NCBI GenBank assembly: GCA_045222795.1
Contig: JBGUZF010000114.1
Coordinates: 1 to 20,071 of the forward strand
Direction of reading: 5' to 3'
Source of the DNA: Colimorpha sp045222795
GTDB taxonomy: Bacteria; Bacteroidota; Bacteroidia; Bacteroidales; P3
DNA length: 20,071 nucleotides
Shown: in pieces, positions 1 through 7,457 of the stretch
Position numbering within the stretch: position 1 is the first letter of the stretch
How the letters are laid out: each line of letters opens with the position of its first letter
The notes under the pieces: model-generated
Databases searched by the model: none
Told to the model about the DNA's origin: nothing
The model's input: only the letters and a program-made list of their open reading frames with translations
Made by a program: the position numbers and the translations under genes

Positions 1-1730
1 ATGAACTGCGGAGCGCTGTATTTGTGGGCCTCTATGTCGCGCAGCTTCTTCTCCCACTGGCCCGTGAGTTCGGCACTCTTCAGCAACTCCTCCTGTATCA
101 CTCCTATCAAGGCTATGCCCGTAGGCGTTGGTTCCAAACTCTTGCGCACCTTTGAGATATACTGCCGCTTGTAAAGCGTCTCTATGATGGCGGCACGCGT
201 CGAAGGACGGCCGATGCCGTTGGCCTTCAACGCGTCGCGCAACTCCTCGTTCTCCACCGTCTTGCCGGCGGTCTCCATAGCACGCAGCAGCGTGGCTTCA
301 GTATAGGGTTTGGGGGGCATGGTCTGCTTCTCGGTGAGGCTCGGCTCGTGGGGACCGTGCTCGCCCTTGTCGAACTTAGGCAGCACCTGCTCCTCTTCGT
401 CACCTTTCTTGCCCTCCTCGTCGGGCGTGGTGCCACGTCCGCCGAAGACCGTACGCCAGCCCTCTTCGAGTATCTGCTTGCCGGTAGCCTTGAATTCCAC
501 CTCCTTGACCTCGCCCATCACCGTTGTCGTCGAGAACTTGCAGTCGGGGTAGAAGACGGCGATAAAGCGACGGGCCACAAGATCGTAGACGCGCTTTTCG
601 TCGGTTGTGAGGCTCGCGGTCTGCGGATTGGTACCTGTGGGAATTATAGCGTGGTGGTCGGTAACCTTCGAACTGTCGAAGACCTTCTTGCTCTTCTTCA
701 ACTTCTTGCCCATCAGGGGCTGTATGAGCGGCGCGTAAGGCGTGATGCCCTGCAGGATACGCGGACACTTGGCGTATACGTCGTCGGAGAGGTAGGTAGT
801 GTCGACACGCGGATAGGTGGTGAGTTTCTTCTCGTAAAGGCTCTGTATGTGTTTCAGCGTGTCGTCGGCCGAGAAGGAGTATTTCTTGTTGCACTCCACC
901 TGCAACGAGGTGAGGTCGAAGAGTCGCGGCGGTGCCTCGGTGCCAGCCTTCTGCTGTATGTCGGACACCTCGAAGTCGGCCTGCTTGATGGCCTCTAGTG
1001 CAGCCTGTCCCTCTTCGGGTTTCTTTATCTTGCCCTTGGTAGAGGAGAAGACGACGTTGCGATAGACGGTAGAGAGTATCCAGTATTTCTCAGGCTTGAA
1101 GTCCTTGATTTCGAAGTGGCGCTTCACTATCATGGCCAGCGTGGGGGTCTGCACGCGACCGATGGAGAGCACCTGTCCTTTGGCGGTAGCAAAACGTATG
1201 GTGTATAGGCGCGTGGCGTTCATGCCGAGGAGCCAGTCGCCGATGGCACGGCAGAGACCGGCCTCGTAGAGACTCTGATATTCGTCCTGCGGCTTGAGGT
1301 TGGCGAAGGCCTCGCGTATGGCCTCCTCTGTGAGGCTCGACACCCACAGGCGCTGCACAGGACATTTGGCACCGGCTTTCTGCATAACCCAGCGCTGGAT
1401 GAGCTCACCCTCCTGCCCCGCATCGCCGCAGTTGATGATGCCGTCGGCGGCCTGCATCAGACGCTCAATGACGGCGAACTGCTTCTTATAGCCGTCATTT
1501 TCTATCAGCTTGATGCCAAAGCGGGGTGGTATCATCGGCAAGGCAGAGACACTCCATCGGCGCCACTGATCGCAGTAATCCTGCGGCTCCTTGAGGGTGC
1601 AGAGGTGGCCGTAGGTCCAGGTCACCTGATAGCCGTTGCCCTCGATATAGCCGTCGTGTGAGGCGGTAGCCCCCAGCACCTTGGCAATCTCGCGCGCCAC
1701 ACTCGGTTTCTCAGCAATGCAAACTATCAT
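1..1730 (-). CDS. topB: DNA topoisomerase III, C-terminus cut off by the window edge
   Basis: Type IA topoisomerase, which relaxes and decatenates DNA by transient single-strand cleavage. The ATG is at 1728-1730 and 576 codons are visible without a stop; Bacteroidetes homologues are somewhat longer, so the C-terminus lies outside. The N-terminus MIVCIAEKPSVAREIAKVLG carries the TOPRIM glutamate (Glu7), followed by the second TOPRIM motif DAGQEGELI. GRVQTPTLAMIVKRHFEIK and the active-site segment LTTYPRVDTTYL follow, with the catalytic tyrosine at about residue 306. The gene lies 57 bases downstream of prmA and is probably co-transcribed with it. A lone TAGTTTTG (plus-strand 1748-1755) matches the -7 consensus but has no -33 partner. 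No repeat tract is seen in the visible part. The family call is firm; whether the gene is intact cannot be judged. Confidence 0.95.
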   Translation of the reverse strand, partial: MIVCIAEKPSVAREIAKVLGATASHDGYIEGNGYQVTWTYGHLCTLKEPQDYCDQWRRWSVSALPMIPPRFGIKLIENDGYKKQFAVIERLMQAADGIINCGDAGQEGELIQRWVMQKAGAKCPVQRLWVSSLTEEAIREAFANLKPQDEYQSLYEAGLCRAIGDWLLGMNATRLYTIRFATAKGQVLSIGRVQTPTLAMIVKRHFEIKDFKPEKYWILSTVYRNVVFSSTKGKIKKPEEGQAALEAIKQADFEVSDIQQKAGTEAPPRLFDLTSLQVECNKKYSFSADDTLKHIQSLYEKKLTTYPRVDTTYLSDDVYAKCPRILQGITPYAPLIQPLMGKKLKKSKKVFDSSKVTDHHAIIPTGTNPQTASLTTDEKRVYDLVARRFIAVFYPDCKFSTTTVMGEVKEVEFKATGKQILEEGWRTVFGGRGTTPDEEGKKGDEEEQVLPKFDKGEHGPHEPSLTEKQTMPPKPYTEATLLRAMETAGKTVENEELRDALKANGIGRPSTRAAIIETLYKRQYISKVRKSLEPTPTGIALIGVIQEELLKSAELTGQWEKKLRDIEAHKYSAPQF

Positions 1731-1759
1731 ATCTTTTCTTTCTCAAACAAAACTAAAGC

Positions 1760-1777
1760 AGTTCTGATAGTTCTGAT
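1760..1777. repeat. Two tandem copies of a 9-base unit
   Basis: AGTTCTGAT occurs twice in tandem in the short topB-prmA spacer. It is flanked by an 8-base inverted repeat, AACTAAAG (1751-1758) and CTTTAGTT (1786-1793), which reaches into the prmA stop codon. This resembles, weakly, the longer tracts elsewhere in the window. Confidence 0.5.
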
Positions 1778-1787
1778 TGAAATATCT

Positions 1788-2621
1788 TTAGTTCTTATTG
1801 AGTTCCAACGCGCTCCAGCCGTCGCGGTTCTTGCTGCTCTTAAGGGTCATTCCGAGTTCGTTGGCTTTTGCCACCAACACCTCTTCGTCGGCACGGTAGA
1901 AGCCGCTGAGGAGCAGTGTACCGCCAGAGTTCAACGCCGCGGCGTATTTGTCCATGTCAGCCAGAAGGATGTTGCGATTAATATTGGCAATGATGATGTC
2001 TAAGGTACCCTGTATGGAACTAGCATCGCCAAGTTTGAGGTTTATCTCCACATTGTTAGAGGCGGCGTTCTCGAGGGCGTTGCTGTAGGCCCATTCGTCG
2101 ACGTCGATACCCTCCACATAGGCGGCGCCGCGCATCTTGGCGAGGATGGCCAGCACGGCGGTACCGCAACCCATGTCGAGCACACGCTTGCCCACTATAT
2201 CTAACTCGGCAACATAGCTGAGCATCATGTAGGTCGTGGGGTGGTGGGCGGTGCCGAAACTCATTTTCGGTTCGATGATAAGTTCGTAGTCGACATCTGT
2301 GCGGTGAAGGTGGAAGGGGGCACGCACCCAGATGCTGCCACCATTGTATTCGACTAAAACTGCCTGATGTCCCTTCTCCCACTCGGCGTTCCAATCCTTG
2401 TCCTCCATCTCCTCGGCCTTATACTTCAGCGGCACGGGGAAAGCCTGCACTGTGGCGGCGAGCCACTGCGGGTCGTATTGCGGAGCCTGCACATAGGCCT
2501 GCAGACCGTCCTTAGTCTCCACGAAACTCTCGTAGGGGCCTTCGTTGCCCAGTGTATCTATCAGCAAGTCGCGGAACAGTTCCGTCGACTCCATCGTAAA
2601 TGTCACCTCGATGTATTTCAT
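1788..2621 (-). CDS. prmA: Ribosomal protein L11 methyltransferase
   Basis: SAM-dependent methyltransferase predicted to methylate ribosomal protein L11 in the cytoplasm. It has 277 residues, somewhat shorter than the roughly 290 of E. coli PrmA. An N-terminal substrate-recognition region (about 1-110) precedes the Rossmann-like methyltransferase domain. Seen in sequence: SFGTAHHPTT (121-130), the family motif usually read as GTGxHPTT; the SAM-binding loop VLDMGCGTAVLAI (147-159); and IIIANINRNILL, the catalytic-loop form typical of Bacteroidetes PrmA. Glycines often found in the first two motifs are alanine here. The ATG overlaps the TGA of truA by four bases (ATGA), indicating translational coupling. 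Confidence 0.93.
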   Translation of the reverse strand: MKYIEVTFTMESTELFRDLLIDTLGNEGPYESFVETKDGLQAYVQAPQYDPQWLAATVQAFPVPLKYKAEEMEDKDWNAEWEKGHQAVLVEYNGGSIWVRAPFHLHRTDVDYELIIEPKMSFGTAHHPTTYMMLSYVAELDIVGKRVLDMGCGTAVLAILAKMRGAAYVEGIDVDEWAYSNALENAASNNVEINLKLGDASSIQGTLDIIIANINRNILLADMDKYAAALNSGGTLLLSGFYRADEEVLVAKANELGMTLKSSKNRDGWSALELNKN

Positions 2622-3358
2622 AGGTATGGATATTCAACTTTGGTAAGGAACAGGCCGCAGGCAGGCATACTGACGCCGGCGGCGCAGCGGTCCTTCTTCT
2701 CTATTATCTCGCGCAGTCCTTCTATCGTCAGTTTGCCGCGTCCCACGTCAAGCAGTGTGCCAGTCACGCTCCGCACCATATTGCGCAGGAAGCGGTTGCT
2801 GCGGATGGTGAAGACCCATCCGTCCTCCTCCTCGGTCCACTCGGCCTGCGTCAGGTGGCAGATGTTAGTCTTCACCTGCGTGTGCAGTTTGGCAAAACTT
2901 GTGAAGTCGTCGTATTCCATCAGCACCTTTGCAGCCTCATTCATCTTGTCGATGTCGGGACGGTAGTATATGCGGCAGTACTGCCCCTGGCGGAACGGAA
3001 GTCGACGGTCGCTGACGTAATACTGGTAGGTACGGGCCGTCGCGTCATAGCGCGCATGGGCATTGTCGGCCACAGGGAAGATATCGAAGATAGCAATATC
3101 CGGCGGTAAGATGTTGTTCAGTTTAAACACTAACTCCTCACTCCTAACTCCTAACTCCTCACTAACAAAGTGCGCATAGAAATCGCTGGCATGCACCCCT
3201 GTATCCGTACGGCCGCAGCCCACCACGGCGATAGGTTGGCGCAGCAATGTCGACAATGCCGACTCCAGCGTCTGCTGCACCGTAGGCAGTTCCAGCTGCG
3301 TCTGCCAACCGCAGTAGTTCGTACCGTTATAGGCCAGATGTATAAAATAGCGACCCAT
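2618..3358 (-). CDS. truA: tRNA pseudouridine(38-40) synthase TruA
   Basis: Converts uridines 38-40 of the tRNA anticodon arm to pseudouridine. At 246 residues it has normal family length. The catalytic motif GCGRTDTGVHA holds Asp52, and the C-terminal domain includes RFLRNMVRSVTGTLLDVGRG. The segment VSEELGVRSEELV (65-77), just after the catalytic motif, is encoded by a heptanucleotide tandem repeat and does not look like native TruA sequence, yet the frame stays open. The stop overlaps the prmA start. An intrinsic terminator lies immediately upstream of the ATG (T-run 3364-3370, ATG 3356-3358), so the promoter is not obvious. Confidence 0.95.
   Translation of the reverse strand: MGRYFIHLAYNGTNYCGWQTQLELPTVQQTLESALSTLLRQPIAVVGCGRTDTGVHASDFYAHFVSEELGVRSEELVFKLNNILPPDIAIFDIFPVADNAHARYDATARTYQYYVSDRRLPFRQGQYCRIYYRPDIDKMNEAAKVLMEYDDFTSFAKLHTQVKTNICHLTQAEWTEEEDGWVFTIRSNRFLRNMVRSVTGTLLDVGRGKLTIEGLREIIEKKDRCAAGVSMPACGLFLTKVEYPYL
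3128..3166. repeat. Heptanucleotide tract inside truA
   Basis: Five degenerate 7-base units with consensus AACTCCT/CACTCCT on the plus strand. On the coding strand the tract gives the internally repetitive peptide SEELGVRSEEL at residues 66-76, directly after the catalytic region of TruA. Confidence 0.9.
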
Positions 3359-3363
3359 AAATC

Positions 3364-3399
3364 AAAAAAACCTGCGGGAAGGTCCCCCTGCCCGCAGGT
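3364..3399 (-). terminator. Intrinsic terminator after kdd, abutting truA
   Basis: CCTGCGGG (3371-3378) pairs perfectly with CCCGCAGG (3391-3398), and one more A-T pair extends the stem to nine. On the minus strand the stem is followed by seven T residues (3370-3364). It lies about 30 bases after the kdd stop codon and ends five bases before the truA ATG. It could terminate kdd fully, or act as an attenuator for truA-prmA. Confidence 0.85.
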
Positions 3400-3429
3400 G
3401 CTCTTAACTAAATTTGGCCGTAGGGCGGC

Positions 3430-4503
3430 TTAGGCGTAAAGTTCCTCGAAGATCTTGCGGAGCTTCGGGCACTCGCGGAGTTCCTGGAGGGTGAACTCGG
3501 CGTGACCTTTGGTGTAGCCGTTACCCATGATCATGTTCACATCGGCGCCGATGCCTTCTGCACCGAGGCTGGCCTTGGTGAAGCTGGTGGCCATGCTGAA
3601 GAAGTAGACGATACCGTCGTCTTTGGTGCAGAGCACGGCGGTCATCTCCTGGTCGGGCACGTTGACGCAGTTGATGGTGACGTCGGCCATCTTGCCGTTG
3701 GTGAGGCGCTCTATAAGCTCATAGACCTGCACTGGAGTCATGCCGGCGGCACTCTCGACGATGTCGCAGAAGCCGAGGTCTTTGATACGCTGGGTGCTCT
3801 TGGGGCTGTTGGCGATGCCGATGACCTTGCCGGTCACGCCGACGCGCTTCTTGGCCTCGTAGGCGCAGAGCATGCCGCTCTTGCCGCCGGCGCCGAGGAT
3901 GACGACGGTCTGGCCATACTGGCACAGTTTAGCGGTCTGGGCGGGAGCACCGGCCACGTCGAGGGCACTCAGGGCGAGCTTCTCGGGCATGTCGGTCGGG
4001 ATCTTGGCATAAATGCCGCTCTCGAAGAGGATGGCCTTGCCCTTGATGTCGACCTGATCGACGTCGGGACGGATCTCGAGGATCTCATCGATGCGGAGAG
4101 GAGTCAGCGAGAGGCTGACGAGGGTAGCGATACGGTCGCCTTCCTTGAGGTCGATCTTGCCCTTCAGGGCGTCGCCGATCTTCTCGACCTTGCCGAGGAG
4201 CATGCCGCCCGAACCAGTACGACGGTTGCGGTGCTTGCCCTGGAGCTCGACATTGAGGAGCATTTCCTTCTTGACTTCTTCCATAACCTTCTCGACAGGG
4301 GCACCTTCGCCGGCCTGCTGCTTGGCATAGTTGTGGATGTCGGTGAAGGAAGCAGAGTCGATGTTCAGGGTCTGAACGTCGATGAGGATCTCGTTGTCCC
4401 AAATCTCATCCATGTTGTTGTCAAGCTTGTTGGCGGGCTGAGGGAGAACACCCTTCGGCTCGATGACGCGGTGAGTACCGTACTTGTTGCCTTTTTTCTG
4501 CAT
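3430..4503 (-). CDS. kdd: L-erythro-3,5-diaminohexanoate dehydrogenase
   Basis: NAD(P)-dependent enzyme of the lysine fermentation pathway; it oxidatively deaminates 3,5-diaminohexanoate to 5-amino-3-oxohexanoate. At 357 residues it has full family length. The N-terminus NKYGTHRVIEPKGVLPQPA is the signature I associate with Kdd. A medium-chain-dehydrogenase-like fold is suggested by GGMLLGKVEKIGDALKGKI and the nucleotide-binding stretch TVVILGAGGKSGMLCA near residues 200-215, followed by VIGIANSPKSTQRIKDLGF. Other pathway genes (kamA, kamD/E, kce, kal) are not in the window, so the gene stands alone between its own promoter and terminator. The assignment rests on recalled sequence similarity. 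An alternative is a related alcohol-dehydrogenase-like enzyme of unknown substrate. Confidence 0.85.
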   Translation of the reverse strand: MQKKGNKYGTHRVIEPKGVLPQPANKLDNNMDEIWDNEILIDVQTLNIDSASFTDIHNYAKQQAGEGAPVEKVMEEVKKEMLLNVELQGKHRNRRTGSGGMLLGKVEKIGDALKGKIDLKEGDRIATLVSLSLTPLRIDEILEIRPDVDQVDIKGKAILFESGIYAKIPTDMPEKLALSALDVAGAPAQTAKLCQYGQTVVILGAGGKSGMLCAYEAKKRVGVTGKVIGIANSPKSTQRIKDLGFCDIVESAAGMTPVQVYELIERLTNGKMADVTINCVNVPDQEMTAVLCTKDDGIVYFFSMATSFTKASLGAEGIGADVNMIMGNGYTKGHAEFTLQELRECPKLRKIFEELYA

Positions 4504-4569
4504 AATGATTTAGTTTTATGTTTTTGATTGTTAATAATTTTAATAATATCCTTGCGGATTTGAAGAGTA

Positions 4570-4602
4570 CAAAGATACAAATAAATTTCAATACCGCAAA
4601 AA
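4570..4602 (-). promoter_or_regulatory. Bacteroidetes-type promoter for kdd
   Basis: On the minus strand TTTTTG (4602-4597) is followed after exactly 19 bases by TATCTTTG (4577-4570), a perfect TAnnTTTG -7 element. Transcription would start near 4563-4566, giving a leader of about 60 bases before the kdd ATG. Confidence 0.75.
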
Positions 4603-4688
4603 TATTTTATGATTGCCTTTATTTTAGCATCAGCACAATAAAAGGCGGCATAACGTGTTATTATGGTATAAAAATAAAAACCTACACT

Positions 4689-5096
4689 ATGAAGAAACTA
4701 TATCTGATACTCATGCTGATGTTGGCGGGCTTCGCCGCCGCTGCGCAGAACGAAGCAACCTTCCCTGCCCAGAAAGGCGACGACGTGTATGTCGTTGTGA
4801 AGCACAACCCCAAGTTCCGCGGCGGCATGGACAAACTGTATCAGTACCTGACCACGAATATCAAGTACCCCGAGGAGGCCAAGGCCGAGGGAATCGAGGG
4901 CAAGGTGTTTGTCAGCTTTGTGGTGGAGAAAGACGGCACGGTGAGCAATGTGAAGAGCGTCGGCAACCCGAACCCGATACTCGCCGCCGAGGCCGAGCGG
5001 GTGGTGAAAGCCATGCCTAAGTGGAAACCTGGCAAGACAAGAAGATGCAAGAAGGTCCGCGTACAATACACACTTCCCATTAACTTCCAACTATAA
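4689..5096 (+). CDS. Small secreted TonB C-terminal-domain protein
   Basis: The product has 135 residues: a signal peptide (MKKLYLILMLMLAGFAAAAQ) and one TonB C-terminal domain (about 30-135). Diagnostic segments are NIKYPEEAKAEGIEGKVFVS, FVVEKDGTVSNVKSV, and AMPKWKPGK followed by a terminal YTLPINF strand. Full TonB energy transducers have a retained N-terminal membrane anchor and a long proline-rich linker; both are missing, so this protein is probably periplasmic. It may not transmit energy from ExbB/ExbD. The ATG at 4689 was chosen over an in-frame upstream ATG at 4518 because only the former places a signal peptide at the N-terminus. Its TAA touches the next gene's ATG without a gap, so it is co-transcribed with the glycosyltransferase. 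Confidence 0.88.
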   Translation: MKKLYLILMLMLAGFAAAAQNEATFPAQKGDDVYVVVKHNPKFRGGMDKLYQYLTTNIKYPEEAKAEGIEGKVFVSFVVEKDGTVSNVKSVGNPNPILAAEAERVVKAMPKWKPGKTRRCKKVRVQYTLPINFQL

Positions 5097-6218
5097 ATGA
5101 AAATAATAATTTTGGGGACGGCGTGGCCCTACCGCGGAGGTCTCTCGGCCTTCAACGAACGGTTGGCATACGAATATCAAAACCACGGGCACGAGGTGGA
5201 GGTGGTCACCTTCACACTGCAATACCCCTCGTTTCTCTTCCCCGGCAAGACACAGTACAGCAGCGAGCCTGCTCCCGAAGGGTTGAAGATTACGCGCATG
5301 CTCAACGCCATCAACCCCTTCAGTTGGCTGCGCACAGGCCTGTATATCCGACGACAGAAACCCGACCTGGTGATTACCAAGTTTTGGCTGCCTTTCATGG
5401 CTCCGGCGCTGGGCACAACTCTGCGTATCGCAGGTCACAAGGGCAAACGACGCATAGCAATACTCGACAATCTGATACCCCACGAGAAGCGCCCTGGAGA
5501 CAGGCTATTTGCCAAATACTTCGTAGGCTCGGTCGACGGCATGGTGGCTATGTCGAAGTCGGTGCTGGCCGACGCCGACCTCTTCGACCCACACCACCAC
5601 AAGCCGCGCGTCTTCTGTCCACACCCCCTCTACGACCACTACGGCGCCACACTCCCGCGCAAAGAAGCCCTCGACTTGATAGGGCTGCGCGAGAACCAAC
5701 ACTACGTACTCTTCTTCGGTTTCATACGCGACTACAAGGGTCTCGACCTCCTACTCAACGCCATGGCTGACGAGCGTATGGAACACCTGGGCGTAAAACT
5801 CATCGTTGCTGGCGAGTTCTACGGCGACCCAAAGCCTTATATGGACCTACTGCGGCGATTGGACATCGACAGCCGTGTGGTGATGCACACCGACTTCATC
5901 CCCGACCACGAGGTGAACCGCTACTTCTGCGCTGCCGACCTGGTGGTACAGCCCTACAAGACCGCCACGCAGAGCGGCGTCACCCAGATAGCCTTCCACT
6001 TTGGCAAGCCAATGGTGGTGACCAACGTGGGCGGACTGGCCGAGATAGTGCCTGACGGCAAGGTGGGTTTCGTGGTGGAGCCCGAGGCACAGCAGATTGC
6101 CGATGCCATAGTGCGCTACTTCGAGGAGGGCTGGCAGGAACGCCTGACGGAAGGGGTAATGGATGAGAAGAAGAAATACGCCTGGGAGAACATGACCGGG
6201 GCAATCGATAAATTGTAA
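5097..6218 (+). CDS. Glycosyltransferase, GT-B fold, family-4 type
   Basis: Predicted cytoplasmic retaining glycosyltransferase of 373 residues. The N-terminal GT-B half begins MKIIILGTAWPYRGGLSAFN, with the glycine-rich turn seen in GT4 enzymes. The C-terminal nucleotide-sugar-binding half includes VLFFGFIRDYKGLDLLL and MVVTNVGGLAEIVPDGKVGF. The usual ExxxxxxxE pair of GT4 enzymes is changed: the stretch TQSGVTQIAFHFGKP has glutamines or other residues where glutamates are common. That form occurs in a subfamily, so activity is not excluded. There is no signal peptide. The position directly before hddA suggests a role in assembling a heptose-containing glycan, but neither donor nor acceptor can be read from sequence. 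Confidence 0.85.
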   Translation: MKIIILGTAWPYRGGLSAFNERLAYEYQNHGHEVEVVTFTLQYPSFLFPGKTQYSSEPAPEGLKITRMLNAINPFSWLRTGLYIRRQKPDLVITKFWLPFMAPALGTTLRIAGHKGKRRIAILDNLIPHEKRPGDRLFAKYFVGSVDGMVAMSKSVLADADLFDPHHHKPRVFCPHPLYDHYGATLPRKEALDLIGLRENQHYVLFFGFIRDYKGLDLLLNAMADERMEHLGVKLIVAGEFYGDPKPYMDLLRRLDIDSRVVMHTDFIPDHEVNRYFCAADLVVQPYKTATQSGVTQIAFHFGKPMVVTNVGGLAEIVPDGKVGFVVEPEAQQIADAIVRYFEEGWQERLTEGVMDEKKKYAWENMTGAIDKL

Positions 6219-6224
6219 GCTGTG

Positions 6225-6268
6225 AGTTTTAAGTGAGTATGACGCGACCTGCATAGCCACTTAAAACT
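6225..6268. repeat. Inverted repeat with heptad-like right arm
   Basis: AGTTTTAAGTG (6225-6235) and CACTTAAAACT (6258-6268) form a perfect 11-base inverted repeat with a 22-base loop. The right arm continues to about 6283 as irregular ACTTAAA/ACTAAA units. It fills most of the glycosyltransferase-hddA spacer. There is no T-run, so an intrinsic terminator is unlikely. Confidence 0.8.
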
Positions 6269-6287
6269 TAAACTAAAACTAAGACAT

Positions 6288-7310
6288 ATGACAATACGAA
6301 GCAAAGCACCATTGAGACTGGGACTGGCTGGCGGCGGCACCGACGTGAGCCCCTACAGCGACCTTTACGGCGGCGCCATCCTCAACGCCACAATCAGCAT
6401 GGCGGCCTACACGACTATAGAGCCCACCGACGACGGACGTGTGGAATTCCTGGCACCCGACAAGGGACTGAAAGAGGTCTACGAGAACGCCATGGAGGTG
6501 GACACCGACGGCTATTTCGTCCTGCACAAGGGCGTATACAACCGAATAGTAAAGCAATTCACACACCATCCGCTGTCGCTGCGCATAGCTTCGTTTGTCG
6601 ACGCTCCTGCGGGCAGCGGTCTCGGCACCTCGTCGACGTTGGTGGTCTCCATCCTCGGCGCCTACGTGGAATGGCTCAAGCTGCCGCTGGGCGAATACGA
6701 CATAGCACGCCTGGCATACGAGATTGAGCGCGTGGACCTCGGCCTCGCCGGCGGCAAACAGGATCAGTACGCAGCCACTTTCGGCGGCTTCAACTACATG
6801 GAGTTCATCGGCGACAACGTCATAGTGAACCCCTTGCGGGTGCGCCAGCAGTACATCGACGAGCTTAACCACAACCTGCTGCTCTACTGGACGGACACGT
6901 CGCACGTCAGTGCCGACATCATTAAGGAGCAGCAGAAGAACGTCAAGGAGAAAAAGGCCTCGAGCATCGAGAGCATGCACAAACTCAAGGAGCAGGCACA
7001 GCAGATGAAAGAAGCTCTGCTGAAAGGTCATGTAGGCAGCATCGGCGAAATCCTCAACTTCGGATGGCAGCACAAGAAGCAGATGGCGCAAAGCGTCAGC
7101 AATGCCCGCATCGATGCCATATATGAGGCAGCCATCAAAGCAGGTGCCACAGGCGGCAAGATAAGCGGCGCAGGCGGAGGCGGATTCATGTTCTTCTACT
7201 GCCCAGGGCTGACACGCTTCGCCGTAAGGGAGGCGCTGGCCCAGTTCGGCGGCGAGACCAAACGCTACGACTTCACAACAGAAGGACTGAAAACTTGGAC
7301 AACAGAATGA
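6288..7310 (+). CDS. hddA: D-glycero-D-manno-heptose 7-phosphate kinase
   Basis: GHMP-family kinase, 340 residues, which phosphorylates C1 of D-glycero-D-manno-heptose 7-phosphate to the 1,7-bisphosphate (alpha anomer in the GDP-heptose pathway). Motif 1 is PLRLGLAGGGTDVSPY (8-23). Motif 2, the phosphate-binding loop, is PAGSGLGTSS (107-116). Motif 3 is GGKISGAGGGG (289-299). Length and motifs match HddA; the homologous fucokinase/GHMP enzymes are the main alternative, but flanking gmhA, hddC and gmhB settle the role. It is separated from the glycosyltransferase by a 69-base repeat-containing spacer and from gmhA by 147 bases of inverted repeats, which may affect relative expression. Confidence 0.93.
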   Translation: MTIRSKAPLRLGLAGGGTDVSPYSDLYGGAILNATISMAAYTTIEPTDDGRVEFLAPDKGLKEVYENAMEVDTDGYFVLHKGVYNRIVKQFTHHPLSLRIASFVDAPAGSGLGTSSTLVVSILGAYVEWLKLPLGEYDIARLAYEIERVDLGLAGGKQDQYAATFGGFNYMEFIGDNVIVNPLRVRQQYIDELNHNLLLYWTDTSHVSADIIKEQQKNVKEKKASSIESMHKLKEQAQQMKEALLKGHVGSIGEILNFGWQHKKQMAQSVSNARIDAIYEAAIKAGATGGKISGAGGGGFMFFYCPGLTRFAVREALAQFGGETKRYDFTTEGLKTWTTE

Positions 7311-7317
7311 TAACAAT

Positions 7318-7443
7318 GGGAGTTAAGGGAAGATAAGAGAAGTTAAGGGAAGTTAGGGGACAATACATGATTTAGACTCACATCATTTGTCCTTTAACTT
7401 CTAGCGCGCAGCGCGATAACTCCCTTTAACTTCTTTAACTCCC
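7318..7443. repeat. Complex inverted-repeat element in the hddA-gmhA spacer
   Basis: The left arm (7318-7360) is a 10-base tandem array of units like GTTAAGGGAA. The right arm (7389-7443) carries CCTTTAACTT and TTTAACTCCC units in the opposite sense. GGGAGTTAA (7318-7326) matches TTAACTCCC (7435-7443) perfectly, and GAAGTTAAGGG (7339-7349) matches CCCTTTAACTTC (7422-7433) apart from one extra base. A small palindrome, CGCGC-A-GCGCG (7405-7415), lies in the right arm. No open reading frame or transposase is present. Transcribed, it would fold into a long imperfect hairpin. Confidence 0.85.
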
Positions 7444-7457
7444 CCAAAGGAAAAAAC

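Noticed and set aside
3502..4527. A 341-codon open frame on the plus strand opposite kdd
   Set aside because: The translation is biased toward D, L, G, A, V and H, typical of an antisense shadow, and kdd on the minus strand is well conserved.
6279..7316. A 345-codon open frame on the minus strand opposite hddA
   Set aside because: It is an antisense shadow; hddA carries all three GHMP motifs on the plus strand.
7318..7443. An insertion sequence between hddA and gmhA
   Set aside because: Inverted arms exist, but there is no transposase frame and no clear target duplication. A miniature element remains possible and is reported as a repeat.
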